NCBI RefSeq assembly: GCF_030692605.1
Contig: NZ_JAUYUD010000119.1
Location: forward strand, 1-45,459
Source of the DNA: Lutibacter sp.
Lineage (GTDB): Bacteria > Bacteroidota > Bacteroidia > Flavobacteriales > Flavobacteriaceae
DNA: 45,459 nucleotides
Direction: 5' to 3'
In this document: positions 33,322 to 41,711 of the stretch, piece after piece
Numbering within the stretch: position 1 is the first letter of the stretch
Layout: every line of letters begins with the position of its first letter
Notes under the pieces: generated by a model
Databases searched by the model: none
What the model was told of the DNA's origin: nothing
Seen by the model: the letters and a program-made list of their open reading frames with translations, nothing else
Made by a program: the position numbers and the translations under genes

Positions 33322-34818
33322 TTATTCTTCCAAAAACTTAGAAAGCTCATCAGCAATTTTTCTGTCATTAGCTAAACGAGGCACTTTATTTTGACCACCA
33401 AGTTTGCCAATAGATTTCATGTATTCATTAAATCCACCAGTCTTTACGCATGAAATAACTAATGGTTTTAACACTTTTCCTTTGATTAAATCTAAATAAT
33501 ATGAATTTTGAATTTGTAATTGTTCATCCAAAAATTTAGCAAAATCGTTTAAATCTTCAGGTTTATTATCGAATTCTATAAACCATTCGTGGTAAGGCGG
33601 ACCCAAAGAAGGATTTATTTGTGGGCCAACGGTAAACTCGTTCACTCGAACATTCGTTTTAATCATTGCGTTATTTAGAGCTTGCTCAACTTCGCTACCA
33701 ATCACGTGCTCACCAAACCCAGATATAAAATGTTTTATTCTCCCAGTTACAATTATTCGATACGGTTTTAAGGAAACAAATTCAACAGTATCTCCAATAT
33801 TATAACCCCAAAGGCCCGCATTTGTATTTAATATAATAACATAATTTACTCCCAATTGAACATCTTTTAATGAAATTCTAATAGGTTCTTCATTAAAAAA
33901 ATCAGATGCAGGTATAAATTCATAAAAAATACCATTGTTTGTAAGCAAGAGCATCCCTTTCTCTATTTGTGAATCTTGATAGGCAATAAACCCTTCTGAT
34001 GCAGGGTATAATTCGATGGCATCAACTTTTCTTCCAATTAAATTTTCAAACTTACTTCTATAAGGCTCATAATTTACACCTCCATACACAAACAAATTAA
34101 AATTAGGGAATACTTCCCCAACCTTCTTACCTGTTCGCTGAACAATACGTTCAAAATACATTTGCACCCATGAAGGAATTCCACCGATAAGTGTCATATC
34201 CTCATTTAAAGTTTCATCAATAACAGCTTCAACTTTAGTTTCCCAATCTTCAATACAGTTAGTTTTCCAACTTGGCAGTCTATTTTTAGTTAAATAACTT
34301 GGAATATAATGAGCAGAAATACCTGAAAGGCGCCCAATTTTAATCCCATTTTTTTCATTTAACACTGGACTCCCCTGCAAAAAAATCATTTTACCCTCTA
34401 AAAAATCTGTTTTCCCAGTTTCATTAATATAATGAAGTAATGCGTTTTTAGCACTATTAATTTGATAAGGAATTGACTCTTTAGTAATGGGAATATATTT
34501 TGTTCCTGAAGTTGTACCTGATGTTTTTGCAAAATAAAGTGGTTTACCTTTCCAAAGAACATTTTTTTCACCATCTTTAACTTGTTCTACAAACGGTTTT
34601 AGCAATTCATAATCTCCAATTGGAACTTGTTTTTTAAAATCGTTGTAATTACTAATATTTTTAAAATCATGTGCTTTTCCAAAAACAGTGTTTTTTGCAT
34701 CTGAAACAAGGTTTTTTAATATAGAAAACTGAATTTTAACAGCATTCTTATCTTCCTTATACACCTTTTGGGTTATGAGTTTTGCGAAAGGTTTAGCTAA
34801 AATTGATTTCAGTGTCAT
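33322..34818 (-). CDS. GH3-family (auxin-responsive promoter type) adenylate-forming protein
   Basis: A 498-residue GH3-like protein. Plant GH3 enzymes join amino acids to carboxylates through an adenylate; bacterial homologues have unknown substrates. The ATP-binding P-loop is FAKTSGTTSGTKYIPIT (96-112). YGGVNYEPYR and ELYPASEGFIAYQ correspond to the later adenylate-site motifs, and VTGRIKHFISGFGEHV is the hinge motif. The catalytic pattern is complete. It starts 1 base after the M23 peptidase stop, so the two form an operon. A link to the cell envelope through that neighbour is possible but speculative. Confidence 0.88.
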   Translation of the reverse strand: MTLKSILAKPFAKLITQKVYKEDKNAVKIQFSILKNLVSDAKNTVFGKAHDFKNISNYNDFKKQVPIGDYELLKPFVEQVKDGEKNVLWKGKPLYFAKTSGTTSGTKYIPITKESIPYQINSAKNALLHYINETGKTDFLEGKMIFLQGSPVLNEKNGIKIGRLSGISAHYIPSYLTKNRLPSWKTNCIEDWETKVEAVIDETLNEDMTLIGGIPSWVQMYFERIVQRTGKKVGEVFPNFNLFVYGGVNYEPYRSKFENLIGRKVDAIELYPASEGFIAYQDSQIEKGMLLLTNNGIFYEFIPASDFFNEEPIRISLKDVQLGVNYVIILNTNAGLWGYNIGDTVEFVSLKPYRIIVTGRIKHFISGFGEHVIGSEVEQALNNAMIKTNVRVNEFTVGPQINPSLGPPYHEWFIEFDNKPEDLNDFAKFLDEQLQIQNSYYLDLIKGKVLKPLVISCVKTGGFNEYMKSIGKLGGQNKVPRLANDRKIADELSKFLEE

Positions 34819-34819
34819 T

Positions 34820-35689
34820 TTAATTAAAGTCTATAAAATTTATTGGGTTTACAGGGTTTCCATCACTCCACAATTCAAAATGTAAATGAGGACCGGTAGT
34901 ATACTCACCAGAATTGCCAGCAGAAGCAATTACTTCACCTGTTTGTACCACGTCTCCTTGATTTTTATGTAATGCCTTATTATGCTTGTAAATTGAGATA
35001 AACCCACGGGAATGCTCCACAATAATAACATATCCAGTTCCAGCAGTCCACTCAGCAAAAATAACAGTCCCGTCTGCCACAGATTTTACGGGTGCTCCCA
35101 TAGAAGTAGCGATATCTACTGCAAAATGTTTTAGTTTTACATTATAACCATCGCTAATAGTTCCTTTAACGGGAGCAAAAAATACAATATCCGCTTCTCT
35201 AGTTGCTTCGTTAAACAAACTAAACCTATCTGCTCTCTCAATTTCCTGTCTAAACTCTAAATCAAATGCCGATGGGTCTAAATTAAACGTGTCCTTGTTA
35301 TATTGAAAGCTTTTTAAAATGGAATCTTTATCTAATTTTATTTCATCTATTTTTCCGGTCAATAATTGTTGAATTTTTAGAATGTATAAGCTATTTATAT
35401 CTAATACTTGTTGTAATGAATCTGCTTGATAAATTAAATTTGAAGCATCTCTCTTTAATTTTGTTGAAGAATAACCAGGAATATATTCTCTTAAAGATGT
35501 GAAAGCAATGATATAAGTTGTACAAAAAATTAAGATAATTGAAAATACGGTGCCTGCAACAAATACATTTAAGCGAGTTAATTTAAAGGAAAGTTTTTCT
35601 TCAAAAGTATCTTCATTCAAAATAACCAATCGGTATTTGGCTATTAATTTTTTTCTGAATTTCCCCTTATTTATTTTTTTTACTGCCAT
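34820..35689 (-). CDS. M23-family (LytM-type) membrane-anchored metallopeptidase
   Basis: A 289-residue membrane-anchored protein that likely trims peptidoglycan. It has a basic N-terminus, a membrane segment at about residues 43-63 (VFVAGTVFSIILIFCTTYII), a short coiled coil (80-125) and a C-terminal LytM domain (170-285). Zinc ligands are present: H188 and D192 in HFAVD, H270 in GPHLHFEL, with H268 as the catalytic-side histidine. The active site is thus intact, unlike the EnvC/NlpD activators. A TATATTTG box lies just upstream (35711-35704). GH3-like gene follows directly. Confidence 0.92.
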   Translation of the reverse strand: MAVKKINKGKFRKKLIAKYRLVILNEDTFEEKLSFKLTRLNVFVAGTVFSIILIFCTTYIIAFTSLREYIPGYSSTKLKRDASNLIYQADSLQQVLDINSLYILKIQQLLTGKIDEIKLDKDSILKSFQYNKDTFNLDPSAFDLEFRQEIERADRFSLFNEATREADIVFFAPVKGTISDGYNVKLKHFAVDIATSMGAPVKSVADGTVIFAEWTAGTGYVIIVEHSRGFISIYKHNKALHKNQGDVVQTGEVIASAGNSGEYTTGPHLHFELWSDGNPVNPINFIDFN

Positions 35690-35703
35690 ATTTCAAATGC
35701 AAA

Positions 35704-35711
35704 CAAATATA
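35704..35711 (-). promoter_or_regulatory. -7 box (TATATTTG) for the M23-GH3 operon
   Basis: TAnnTTTG on the minus strand about 15 bases before the ATG at 35689; no -33 TTG at the right spacing. Confidence 0.45.
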
Positions 35712-35768
35712 AATTAATTTTCAATTAATAATTTTAAAAAAAAAATGCTGTTAACTATTTTATTGTAA

Positions 35769-36350
35769 TTACTTTTTATAAAAATTCATTTCATCAATAT
35801 ATTTCCACACATTGATAGGTAACATTGAGCGAATGTCTTTTTTTTCTTTAATGGAATTTCTGATAAATGTAGATGAAATTTGCACAATTGGAGCATTCGT
35901 TTTTTTAATATTTGGATGAATTTTCATCTCATTATCTGCGCTGTTTTCAGAAATTCTTGGATAAACAATCAACTCATACTGCTCCAAAATAGTTTCAAAA
36001 CTCTTCCATTTATGAAACCCATTCAAATTATCTTCACCAATAATTAAACTAAATTGATGACTCGGATATTTTTCTTCCAAATGAATTAAAGTGTTAATGG
36101 TATAATTAGGCAAAGGCAAATTAAATTCAATATCTGTTGCTTTTAGCTTTGGAAAATCTTCGACAGCTATATTGACCATCGCCAATCTATGATGATTATT
36201 TAAAATTGTTTTTTTCTGTTTAAATGGACTTAAGGGTGTAATTACAAACCAAACCTCATCAATGTTCGAAAATTCAGCTAGATAATTTGCAATAATTAAA
36301 TGTCCAATATGAATGGGGTTGAACGTTCCAAAAAAAAGTCCAATTTTCAT
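35769..36350 (-). CDS. nadD: Nicotinate-nucleotide adenylyltransferase
   Basis: Makes deamido-NAD from nicotinate mononucleotide and ATP. A 193-residue nucleotidyltransferase. The N-terminal GLFFGTFNPIHIGHL carries the (H/T)xGH motif, and the C-terminal ISSTFIRNSI is the ISSTxIR phosphate-binding motif. LIIGEDNLNGFHKWK matches the substrate loop. The length is normal. It lies immediately after gmk with no intervening base (stop of gmk at 36351, start at 36350), so it is the third gene of the yicC-gmk-nadD operon. Confidence 0.96.
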   Translation of the reverse strand: MKIGLFFGTFNPIHIGHLIIANYLAEFSNIDEVWFVITPLSPFKQKKTILNNHHRLAMVNIAVEDFPKLKATDIEFNLPLPNYTINTLIHLEEKYPSHQFSLIIGEDNLNGFHKWKSFETILEQYELIVYPRISENSADNEMKIHPNIKKTNAPIVQISSTFIRNSIKEKKDIRSMLPINVWKYIDEMNFYKK

Positions 36351-36923
36351 TTATTTTATAAATTTTTCAACTAGTTGGTAGGCTTCTTTTGTTGCATCGT
36401 CTAATTCATTATTGTGTAAAATAACATCAAAATCTTTTGCATACTTCAATTCCTTTTCTGCCTTTATAACACGCTCTTTAATTTTAGAATCACTGTCTGT
36501 TCCTCTATTTCTAAGCCTCCGCTCCATTTCTTCAACAGAAGGTGATTTTACAAAAATAGCCAACGTTTGCTTAGGAAATTTATTTTTAATGTTCAGTCCA
36601 CCAATAACATCTATATCAAAAATTACATGTTTACCCAATTTCCAAATTCGTTCAATTTCAGTTTTCAGTGTACCGTAATAATTATTAGCATACACCTCTT
36701 CCCATTCAACAAATTCTTCATTTTTAATTAGTCTATTAAACTTTTTCAGAGTTATAAAATAATAGTCTTTACCGTCTATTTCAATTCCTCTTTTTTCACG
36801 TGAAGTTGCAGAAATTGAAAATTCTAAATTTAATTCTTTATGCTTCAATAAATATTGAACAATGGTAGTTTTTCCAGATCCAGAAGGTGCCGAAAAAACA
36901 ATAAGTTTACCATCTTTATTCAT
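36351..36923 (-). CDS. gmk: Guanylate kinase
   Basis: Phosphorylates GMP to GDP with ATP. A 190-residue kinase. The P-loop is SAPSGSGKTT (11-20). SATSREKRGIEIDGKDYYF is the GMP-binding block with the conserved T-R and D-G-x-D-Y elements, and WEEVYANNYYGT and FDIDVIGG complete the site; RRLRNRGTDS is the lid. The length is standard. It starts 7 bases after yicC and abuts nadD. Confidence 0.97.
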   Translation of the reverse strand: MNKDGKLIVFSAPSGSGKTTIVQYLLKHKELNLEFSISATSREKRGIEIDGKDYYFITLKKFNRLIKNEEFVEWEEVYANNYYGTLKTEIERIWKLGKHVIFDIDVIGGLNIKNKFPKQTLAIFVKSPSVEEMERRLRNRGTDSDSKIKERVIKAEKELKYAKDFDVILHNNELDDATKEAYQLVEKFIK

Positions 36924-36930
36924 AATAATA

Positions 36931-37788
36931 TTATAAAACGTTTAAACTTTGCTCTTTAATTTTTTCTAATTCATCTTTCATTTGAACAACTAATTTTTGC
37001 ATAGTTGCAAAATTAGCTTTTGACCCTATGGTATTAATTTCTCTTCCAATTTCCTGGGTTATAAATCCTAATTTTTTACCATTAGATACATTATCTTTTA
37101 ACTCCTTTGAAAAATAGTCTAAGTGGTTTTTTAATCTCACTTTTTCTTCTGTAATATCCAGTTTTTCAATGTAATAAATAAGTTCTTGTTCAAACCTATT
37201 TTCATCAATCTTTGCTTCTAAATCCTGAACCGCTTTTACCAATTTTTCCTTCACAAGCAACATTCTTTCTGGATCTAGTTCAATAATTTTATCTAATAAT
37301 AAATTTATATTTACTATGCGCAATTCAAATTCAGTTAATAGTACCAACCCTTCATCTGCCCTATATTCGTTAATTTTTACAATGCTTTCTTCAATCCCTT
37401 CTTCAATCAATGCCCATTCGTCTTCATTTAACTCTTCTCGTTCCGTTTTTAAACTTTCTGGCATTCGAATTGCCATTTTTAATAGTTCTGTTTCATCGGC
37501 ATCAACAACCGTTTTAAGCTGATTCATATATGCTTTTACAACAGATTCGTTAATTTTTGACAAAACCTCTCCTCCATTATCTTCAATATATATTGAAAAA
37601 TCAATCTTTCCTCGTTCCAATGCGGTCGCTAATTTTTTTCGAATATCTAATTCCCTTTCTCTATAATAAGAAGGAACTCTAACATTTATATCTAAAGTTT
37701 TGCTGTTTAACGATTTTAATTCAATGGTTATTTTTTTGGTTGAAAGTTGTAATACGGTTTTACCGTATCCGGTCATAGATTTTATCAT
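36931..37788 (-). CDS. yicC: YicC-family endoribonuclease
   Basis: A 285-residue YicC/YloC-family protein; E. coli YicC is an RNA endonuclease. The N-terminus MIKSMTGYGK is the family hallmark. LNSKTLDINVRVP and RGKIDFSIYIE follow, and the C-terminal half ends in the conserved NHLDYFSKEL, GKKLGFITQEIGREINTIGSKAN and V-Q-MKDELEKIKEQ block. The length is normal. It heads the yicC-gmk-nadD operon; pairing with gmk is common in many bacteria. A TAAATTTG promoter box is just upstream (37814-37807). Confidence 0.93.
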   Translation of the reverse strand: MIKSMTGYGKTVLQLSTKKITIELKSLNSKTLDINVRVPSYYRERELDIRKKLATALERGKIDFSIYIEDNGGEVLSKINESVVKAYMNQLKTVVDADETELLKMAIRMPESLKTEREELNEDEWALIEEGIEESIVKINEYRADEGLVLLTEFELRIVNINLLLDKIIELDPERMLLVKEKLVKAVQDLEAKIDENRFEQELIYYIEKLDITEEKVRLKNHLDYFSKELKDNVSNGKKLGFITQEIGREINTIGSKANFATMQKLVVQMKDELEKIKEQSLNVL

Positions 37789-37806
37789 TTATGCTATAAG
37801 TTTAAG

Positions 37807-37814
37807 CAAATTTA
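37807..37814 (-). promoter_or_regulatory. -7 box (TAAATTTG) for yicC-gmk-nadD
   Basis: TAnnTTTG on the minus strand about 19 bases before the yicC ATG (37788). Confidence 0.45.
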
Positions 37815-37959
37815 CATATTTTATATGTAGTTACATCTGTAAAAAGAAGGTTTTCAATTGAAAAATAACAGGTTTTTGCATTTTCTTTTTTATAAAATGA
37901 ATTCAATCTCCTAATAATGGTATTTTTGTTTATTATTATTATTATTTGAAAATAGAATT

Positions 37960-39000
37960 TTGAAACAAGCAACACATTTATTAGTTATAAGATTATCTGC
38001 AATGGGAGATGTGGCAATGACCATTCCTGTTATAAAAGCACTTACAGAACAGCATCCTAATTTAAAAATTACAGTACTTTCTAAACCCTTTTTGAAACCG
38101 TTATTTGAAGGATTAAAAAACGTTTCCTTTTTTGAAGCCGATGTAAAGGGTAATCACCAAGGTTTTTTTGGTTTACTAACTTTATTTAAAGACTTAAAAC
38201 AACTAAAAATTGATGGAGTTGCCGATTTGCATAACGTACTTCGCTCCATAATTTTACGTACATTATTTAAACTGTTTTTTTTAAAAACTGCTGTTGTTGC
38301 TAAAGGCCGAAAAGAAAAGAGAGCGCTAACACGAACTAAAAATAAAGTTTTTAAACAACTGAAAACAACCCATGAACGTTATGCCGATGTGTTTAGAAAA
38401 TTAGGCTTTTCGGTAGACTTAAAAAATCCTTCAAAAGTTAATAAATTGGCTTTAAACCAAGAAATTATAAATATTTCTGGCGAAAAACAGTCAAAATGGA
38501 TAGGGATTGCTCCTTTTGCTCAATATCAATCCAAAATGTACCCTTTAGATTTAATGACAGTTGTTATTTCAGCCCTTTCAAAACATAAAAATATAAAAAT
38601 ATTTCTATTTGGTGGTGGTTCTAAAGAAGTTGAAATTTTAAATAAAATAGCCCAAAAATTCGATAATACTATAAATATTGCAGGGCAATTAAAGCTTGAT
38701 AACGAACTTGTTTTAATATCAAATCTAGATTGCATGTTAAGTATGGATTCTGGAAATGCTCATTTTGCTGCAATGCTGCACATCCCTACAATTACCATTT
38801 GGGGAGTAACACACCCCTACACTGGTTTTGCACCTTTTAATCAACCTTTGGAAAATTGTTTGTTACCCGATTTAAAAAAGTACCCCAATATTCCTTGCTC
38901 CATTTATGGCAATAAGGTTTGTGATGGATATGATAATGTGATGAGAACCATTAACCCAGAAGTTATAATCACTAAAATATTAAAAATATTAAAACTATAA
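37960..39000 (+). CDS. Glycosyltransferase family 9 (heptosyltransferase-like)
   Basis: A 346-residue GT9 protein, the heptosyltransferase fold used in LPS core synthesis. It starts at TTG (37960); no in-frame ATG lies nearby. The N-terminal motif HLLVIRLSAMGDVAMTIPV is the GT9 hallmark for the acceptor domain. IGIAPFAQYQSKMYP is the phosphate-binding segment in the C-domain, and MLSMDSGNAHFAAML is the donor-binding D-S-G-x-x-H motif, followed by TIWGVTHPYTGFAP. The donor sugar is unknown. A TATTTTTG box at 37921-37928 may be its promoter. DUF4254, a common neighbour of GT9 in this group as I recall, is elsewhere in the window. Confidence 0.88.
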   Translation: MKQATHLLVIRLSAMGDVAMTIPVIKALTEQHPNLKITVLSKPFLKPLFEGLKNVSFFEADVKGNHQGFFGLLTLFKDLKQLKIDGVADLHNVLRSIILRTLFKLFFLKTAVVAKGRKEKRALTRTKNKVFKQLKTTHERYADVFRKLGFSVDLKNPSKVNKLALNQEIINISGEKQSKWIGIAPFAQYQSKMYPLDLMTVVISALSKHKNIKIFLFGGGSKEVEILNKIAQKFDNTINIAGQLKLDNELVLISNLDCMLSMDSGNAHFAAMLHIPTITIWGVTHPYTGFAPFNQPLENCLLPDLKKYPNIPCSIYGNKVCDGYDNVMRTINPEVIITKILKILKL

Positions 39001-39039
39001 TTTACGATTAAATAGAGGTTTCAAATAAAGCCTTAATCG

Positions 39040-39071
39040 TTGTATTTTATGCTGTATTTATCTTATTTTTG
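39040..39071 (+). promoter_or_regulatory. Promoter of upp
   Basis: TTG (39040-39042), a 21-base spacer and TATTTTTG (39064-39071). Expected transcript start is close to 39077, about 10 bases before the ATG at 39087. Confidence 0.65.
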
Positions 39072-39086
39072 TTAAAATATTATTTT

Positions 39087-39737
39087 ATGAATCTTCACAT
39101 CCTCGACTCCAAAAACACACTTCTAAATAAATTTATTTCTGAAATTAGAGACGAGTTCATACAAAAAGATTCGATGCGTTTTAGACGAAATATTGAACGT
39201 ATTGGCGAAGTAATGGCTTATGAATTAAGCAAAACACTTGTTTATGAAATAAAAACGATTACAACTCCATTAGGCACAAAAGACATAGCACTTCCAAAAA
39301 AAGACATTGTTATTTGTTCCATTTTAAGAGCAGGATTGCCATTGCACAACGGATTCTTAAATTATTTTGATGATGCGGGCAGTGCTTTTATTTCTGCATA
39401 TAGAAAACATATTAGTCCAACAGAATTTGAAATAAAAGTCGAATATTTCGCCTCACCTAATTTAGATGGAAAAACGCTCATTTTGGTCGATCCAATGCTC
39501 GCAACTGGGCGTTCTTTGGTAAGTGTTTTTGAAGGGTTAAAAAAACATGGAACCCCAAAAGAAATTCATGTTGCCTGTGTTATAGCCTCTACCCAAGGAG
39601 TTAACTATGTAACTTCTCATTTACCTCAAAATACTAAATTATGGATAGCTACAGTAGACGACCAATTGAATGATAAAGATTATATTGTTCCTGGTTTAGG
39701 CGATGCTGGAGATTTAGCTTTTGGCGATAAACTATAA
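39087..39737 (+). CDS. upp: Uracil phosphoribosyltransferase
   Basis: Salvages uracil to UMP using PRPP. From the ATG at 39087 it has 216 residues, close to the usual 208-210. The PRPP loop is LVDPMLATGRSL, the uracil-site segment is SILRAGLPLHNGF, and IVPGLGDAGDLAFGDKL is the conserved C-terminus. The frame is open 6 codons further upstream from a TTG, but that codon overlaps the promoter box, so the ATG is the better start. The 3' end overlaps the convergent DUF6427 gene by 6 bases. Confidence 0.95.
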   Translation: MNLHILDSKNTLLNKFISEIRDEFIQKDSMRFRRNIERIGEVMAYELSKTLVYEIKTITTPLGTKDIALPKKDIVICSILRAGLPLHNGFLNYFDDAGSAFISAYRKHISPTEFEIKVEYFASPNLDGKTLILVDPMLATGRSLVSVFEGLKKHGTPKEIHVACVIASTQGVNYVTSHLPQNTKLWIATVDDQLNDKDYIVPGLGDAGDLAFGDKL

Positions 39738-40658
39738 AAAAAAGTGAACTCCAATTACAATTACTACAAACAAATAAAGTAATACATTTTTAAAGTTTTT
39801 CGATTTCCCTTTTTGAAAAAAATTGGCAATAATAATTGAAGCTGGAAATATAATAAAAAATAATTCCGATCCATTTTTCTCAGGTGTCAAACTAGCTATT
39901 ATTATTGAAATAAGTAAGTGACTTATTAGCAAATGCCACAAAAATTTCAACTTATTACTTATTAAAACAATTTTTTGGGTTACATTAAAAAAAGACCACA
40001 ATAATAAAGTTAGGAGAAAACTAATAGGTACCAAATATTTAAAAGAATTATAATTAGAATAATCAAAACTAGTCTGAAAATTAAAATAATCATAAAATCC
40101 AATCTGATTATCAATAATTAAAAAATAGGAATAAAAAATTACAATTGGTGTTGCAACCCCGAACAATGGTATAAAAAGACTTTTAAAACTTAATTTTTCG
40201 AAAATAAAAAGACCAATATAAATTAATAATAAAAATAAAACACTCCACGAAAAAAAGATAGTAGCTACTCCTATCCAAAAAGCAGCGTCATAAATCTTAA
40301 GTTCGGTTTCTAACCCAGAATGTAAACTGTACATTTTTCTGAATGATAAAAGCAACATAAAATTGGAAAGCAATAATTTATAAGAAAGAACAGTTTCATA
40401 AAAAGCACCCAAAAACAGCACAACTATTAATATTCCAAAGGAATTATCGAGTGTTAATTTATTTTTTTTAATTATAAAATTATAAAAAAATAAAAATAGG
40501 ACAATCACCAGTAACAAACCTATTTTTTCAAGAATATAAAAACTTGTAATCAATTTAATTTCTTCCTTAAAAAGTGCAGAAATATAAATCGTTAGCATTA
40601 AAACAACAATCCCAAAAATAGTAGCTGGTTTACTTTTACTAAAAAAATTTGCTATCAT
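39732..40658 (-). CDS. DUF6427-like polytopic membrane protein
   Basis: A 308-residue integral membrane protein with about eight to ten hydrophobic segments, for example IFGIVVLMLTIYISALF, GLLLVIVLFLFFYNFII, IGVATIFFSWSVLFLLLIYI and LFIIFPASIIIANFF. The soluble loops are short and few charged residues are buried. It fits the Bacteroidetes family DUF6427, whose gene usually sits divergent from a DUF6341 gene, as here. Function is unknown. The start region carries the -33 element of the divergent DUF6341 promoter. Confidence 0.78.
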   Translation of the reverse strand: MIANFFSKSKPATIFGIVVLMLTIYISALFKEEIKLITSFYILEKIGLLLVIVLFLFFYNFIIKKNKLTLDNSFGILIVVLFLGAFYETVLSYKLLLSNFMLLLSFRKMYSLHSGLETELKIYDAAFWIGVATIFFSWSVLFLLLIYIGLFIFEKLSFKSLFIPLFGVATPIVIFYSYFLIIDNQIGFYDYFNFQTSFDYSNYNSFKYLVPISFLLTLLLWSFFNVTQKIVLISNKLKFLWHLLISHLLISIIIASLTPEKNGSELFFIIFPASIIIANFFQKGKSKNFKNVLLYLFVVIVIGVHFFL

Positions 40659-40678
40659 TACTATATTTTATACTTTTG
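40648..40678 (+). promoter_or_regulatory. Promoter of the DUF6341 gene, overlapping the DUF6427 start
   Basis: TTTG (40648-40651), 19-base spacer and TACTTTTG (40671-40678). The -33 box lies inside the first codons of the divergent DUF6427 gene, so the two starts share DNA. Confidence 0.75.
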
Positions 40679-40698
40679 CCTGTAAATATAATTAAGAT

Positions 40699-40896
40699 AT
40701 GATTGCAAACAATATTTTTAAAGCACTAGGCGATTTTTTTACAAATGTTTTATTTGTTCCTTTTCAAGGGATAAGATTTTCCAGCAATTGGTGGCTTCAA
40801 AATACTATAAGTTGGCTATTCATTATAATTACTTTGGCTGCTTTTTTATATTGGATGGGGCAATTAAAAAAATTCAAAAAATCTGGTAACCAATAG
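40699..40896 (+). CDS. DUF6341-like small membrane protein
   Basis: A 65-residue protein: an amphipathic N-terminal half (IFKALGDFFTNVLFVPFQG), then one membrane helix (TISWLFIIITLAAFLYWMG) and a basic tail. It matches the small family DUF6341 in size and layout. Its gene has a well-formed promoter and sits between the divergent DUF6427 gene and trmB. Both proteins begin with MIAN, probably by chance. A role as a partner of the DUF6427 protein is a fair guess from the conserved pairing, but unproven. Confidence 0.8.
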   Translation: MIANNIFKALGDFFTNVLFVPFQGIRFSSNWWLQNTISWLFIIITLAAFLYWMGQLKKFKKSGNQ

Positions 40897-40938
40897 GCCA
40901 ATCTTTTTTAATATATATCTTTTCTAAAATAAAACCTT

Positions 40939-41610
40939 GTGGGTAGTAAAAACAAATTAAAAAGATTTCGTGAAAACGAAACATTTACCAATGTAATACA
41001 GCCAACAAGAGCTGAAGTTTTAGAAAACTTTAAATTAAAAGGCAAATGGAATGTTTTTTTTAAAAATGACAACCCAATCATACTTGAATTAGGTTGTGGA
41101 AAAGGAGAATACACCATTGCACTTGCCACAAAAAATCCACATATTAATTATATTGGAATAGATTTAAAAGGAGCTCGTTTTTGGCGTGGAGCCAAAACTG
41201 CGTTGGAAGAAAACTTGCCAAACGTTGCTTTTATGCGAACTCAAATTGAATTAATTGATTTGCTATTTGCACCCAAAGAAGTATCAGAAATTTGGATAAC
41301 TTTTCCAGATCCTCAAATAAAATTTACCAGAACTAAACATCGATTAACAAATAGTGAGTTTCTAAAAAAATATAAAACTGTTTTAAAAGATGAAGGAATT
41401 GTACACTTAAAAACCGACAGTGAATTTATGCACGGTTACACATTAGGGTTGTTACATGGTGAAGGGCATGAAATTTTGTACGCACATCATGATATTTATA
41501 AAAATAGTGAGTCTCCAGAAGATGTTGTGGGAACACAAACCTTTTATGAAAGTCAGTATTTAGAAAAAAACAAAGCCATTACTTACATTAAATTTAAAAT
41601 TCGTACTTAA
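40939..41610 (+). CDS. trmB: tRNA (guanine-N7-)-methyltransferase
   Basis: Methylates G46 of tRNA with SAM. A 223-residue TrmB starting at GTG (40939); the open frame has no better ATG. SAM motif I is ILELGCGKGEYT, motif II is YIGIDLKGARFWRGA, and the signature segment is WITFPDPQIKFTRTKHRLT, the Bacteroidetes variant of the usual F-P-D-P-W-P-K-K-R-H. The DxxT... end has V-GTQTFYESQYL. The length is normal. It follows the DUF6341 gene by 42 bases. Confidence 0.93.
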   Translation: MGSKNKLKRFRENETFTNVIQPTRAEVLENFKLKGKWNVFFKNDNPIILELGCGKGEYTIALATKNPHINYIGIDLKGARFWRGAKTALEENLPNVAFMRTQIELIDLLFAPKEVSEIWITFPDPQIKFTRTKHRLTNSEFLKKYKTVLKDEGIVHLKTDSEFMHGYTLGLLHGEGHEILYAHHDIYKNSESPEDVVGTQTFYESQYLEKNKAITYIKFKIRT

Positions 41611-41711
41611 TTGTTATTGTTTTTTAATACCTATTTAAAATTTTCGTTTTTTTACCAATACTAATTCTGACTTATCCTTTACACTTAAATCTTTTTTTCT
41701 ATTTTTAATGC

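Noticed and set aside
37929-37947. TTA/ATT trinucleotide run before the GT9 start
   Set aside because: Too short to argue for phase variation; likely AT-rich spacer.
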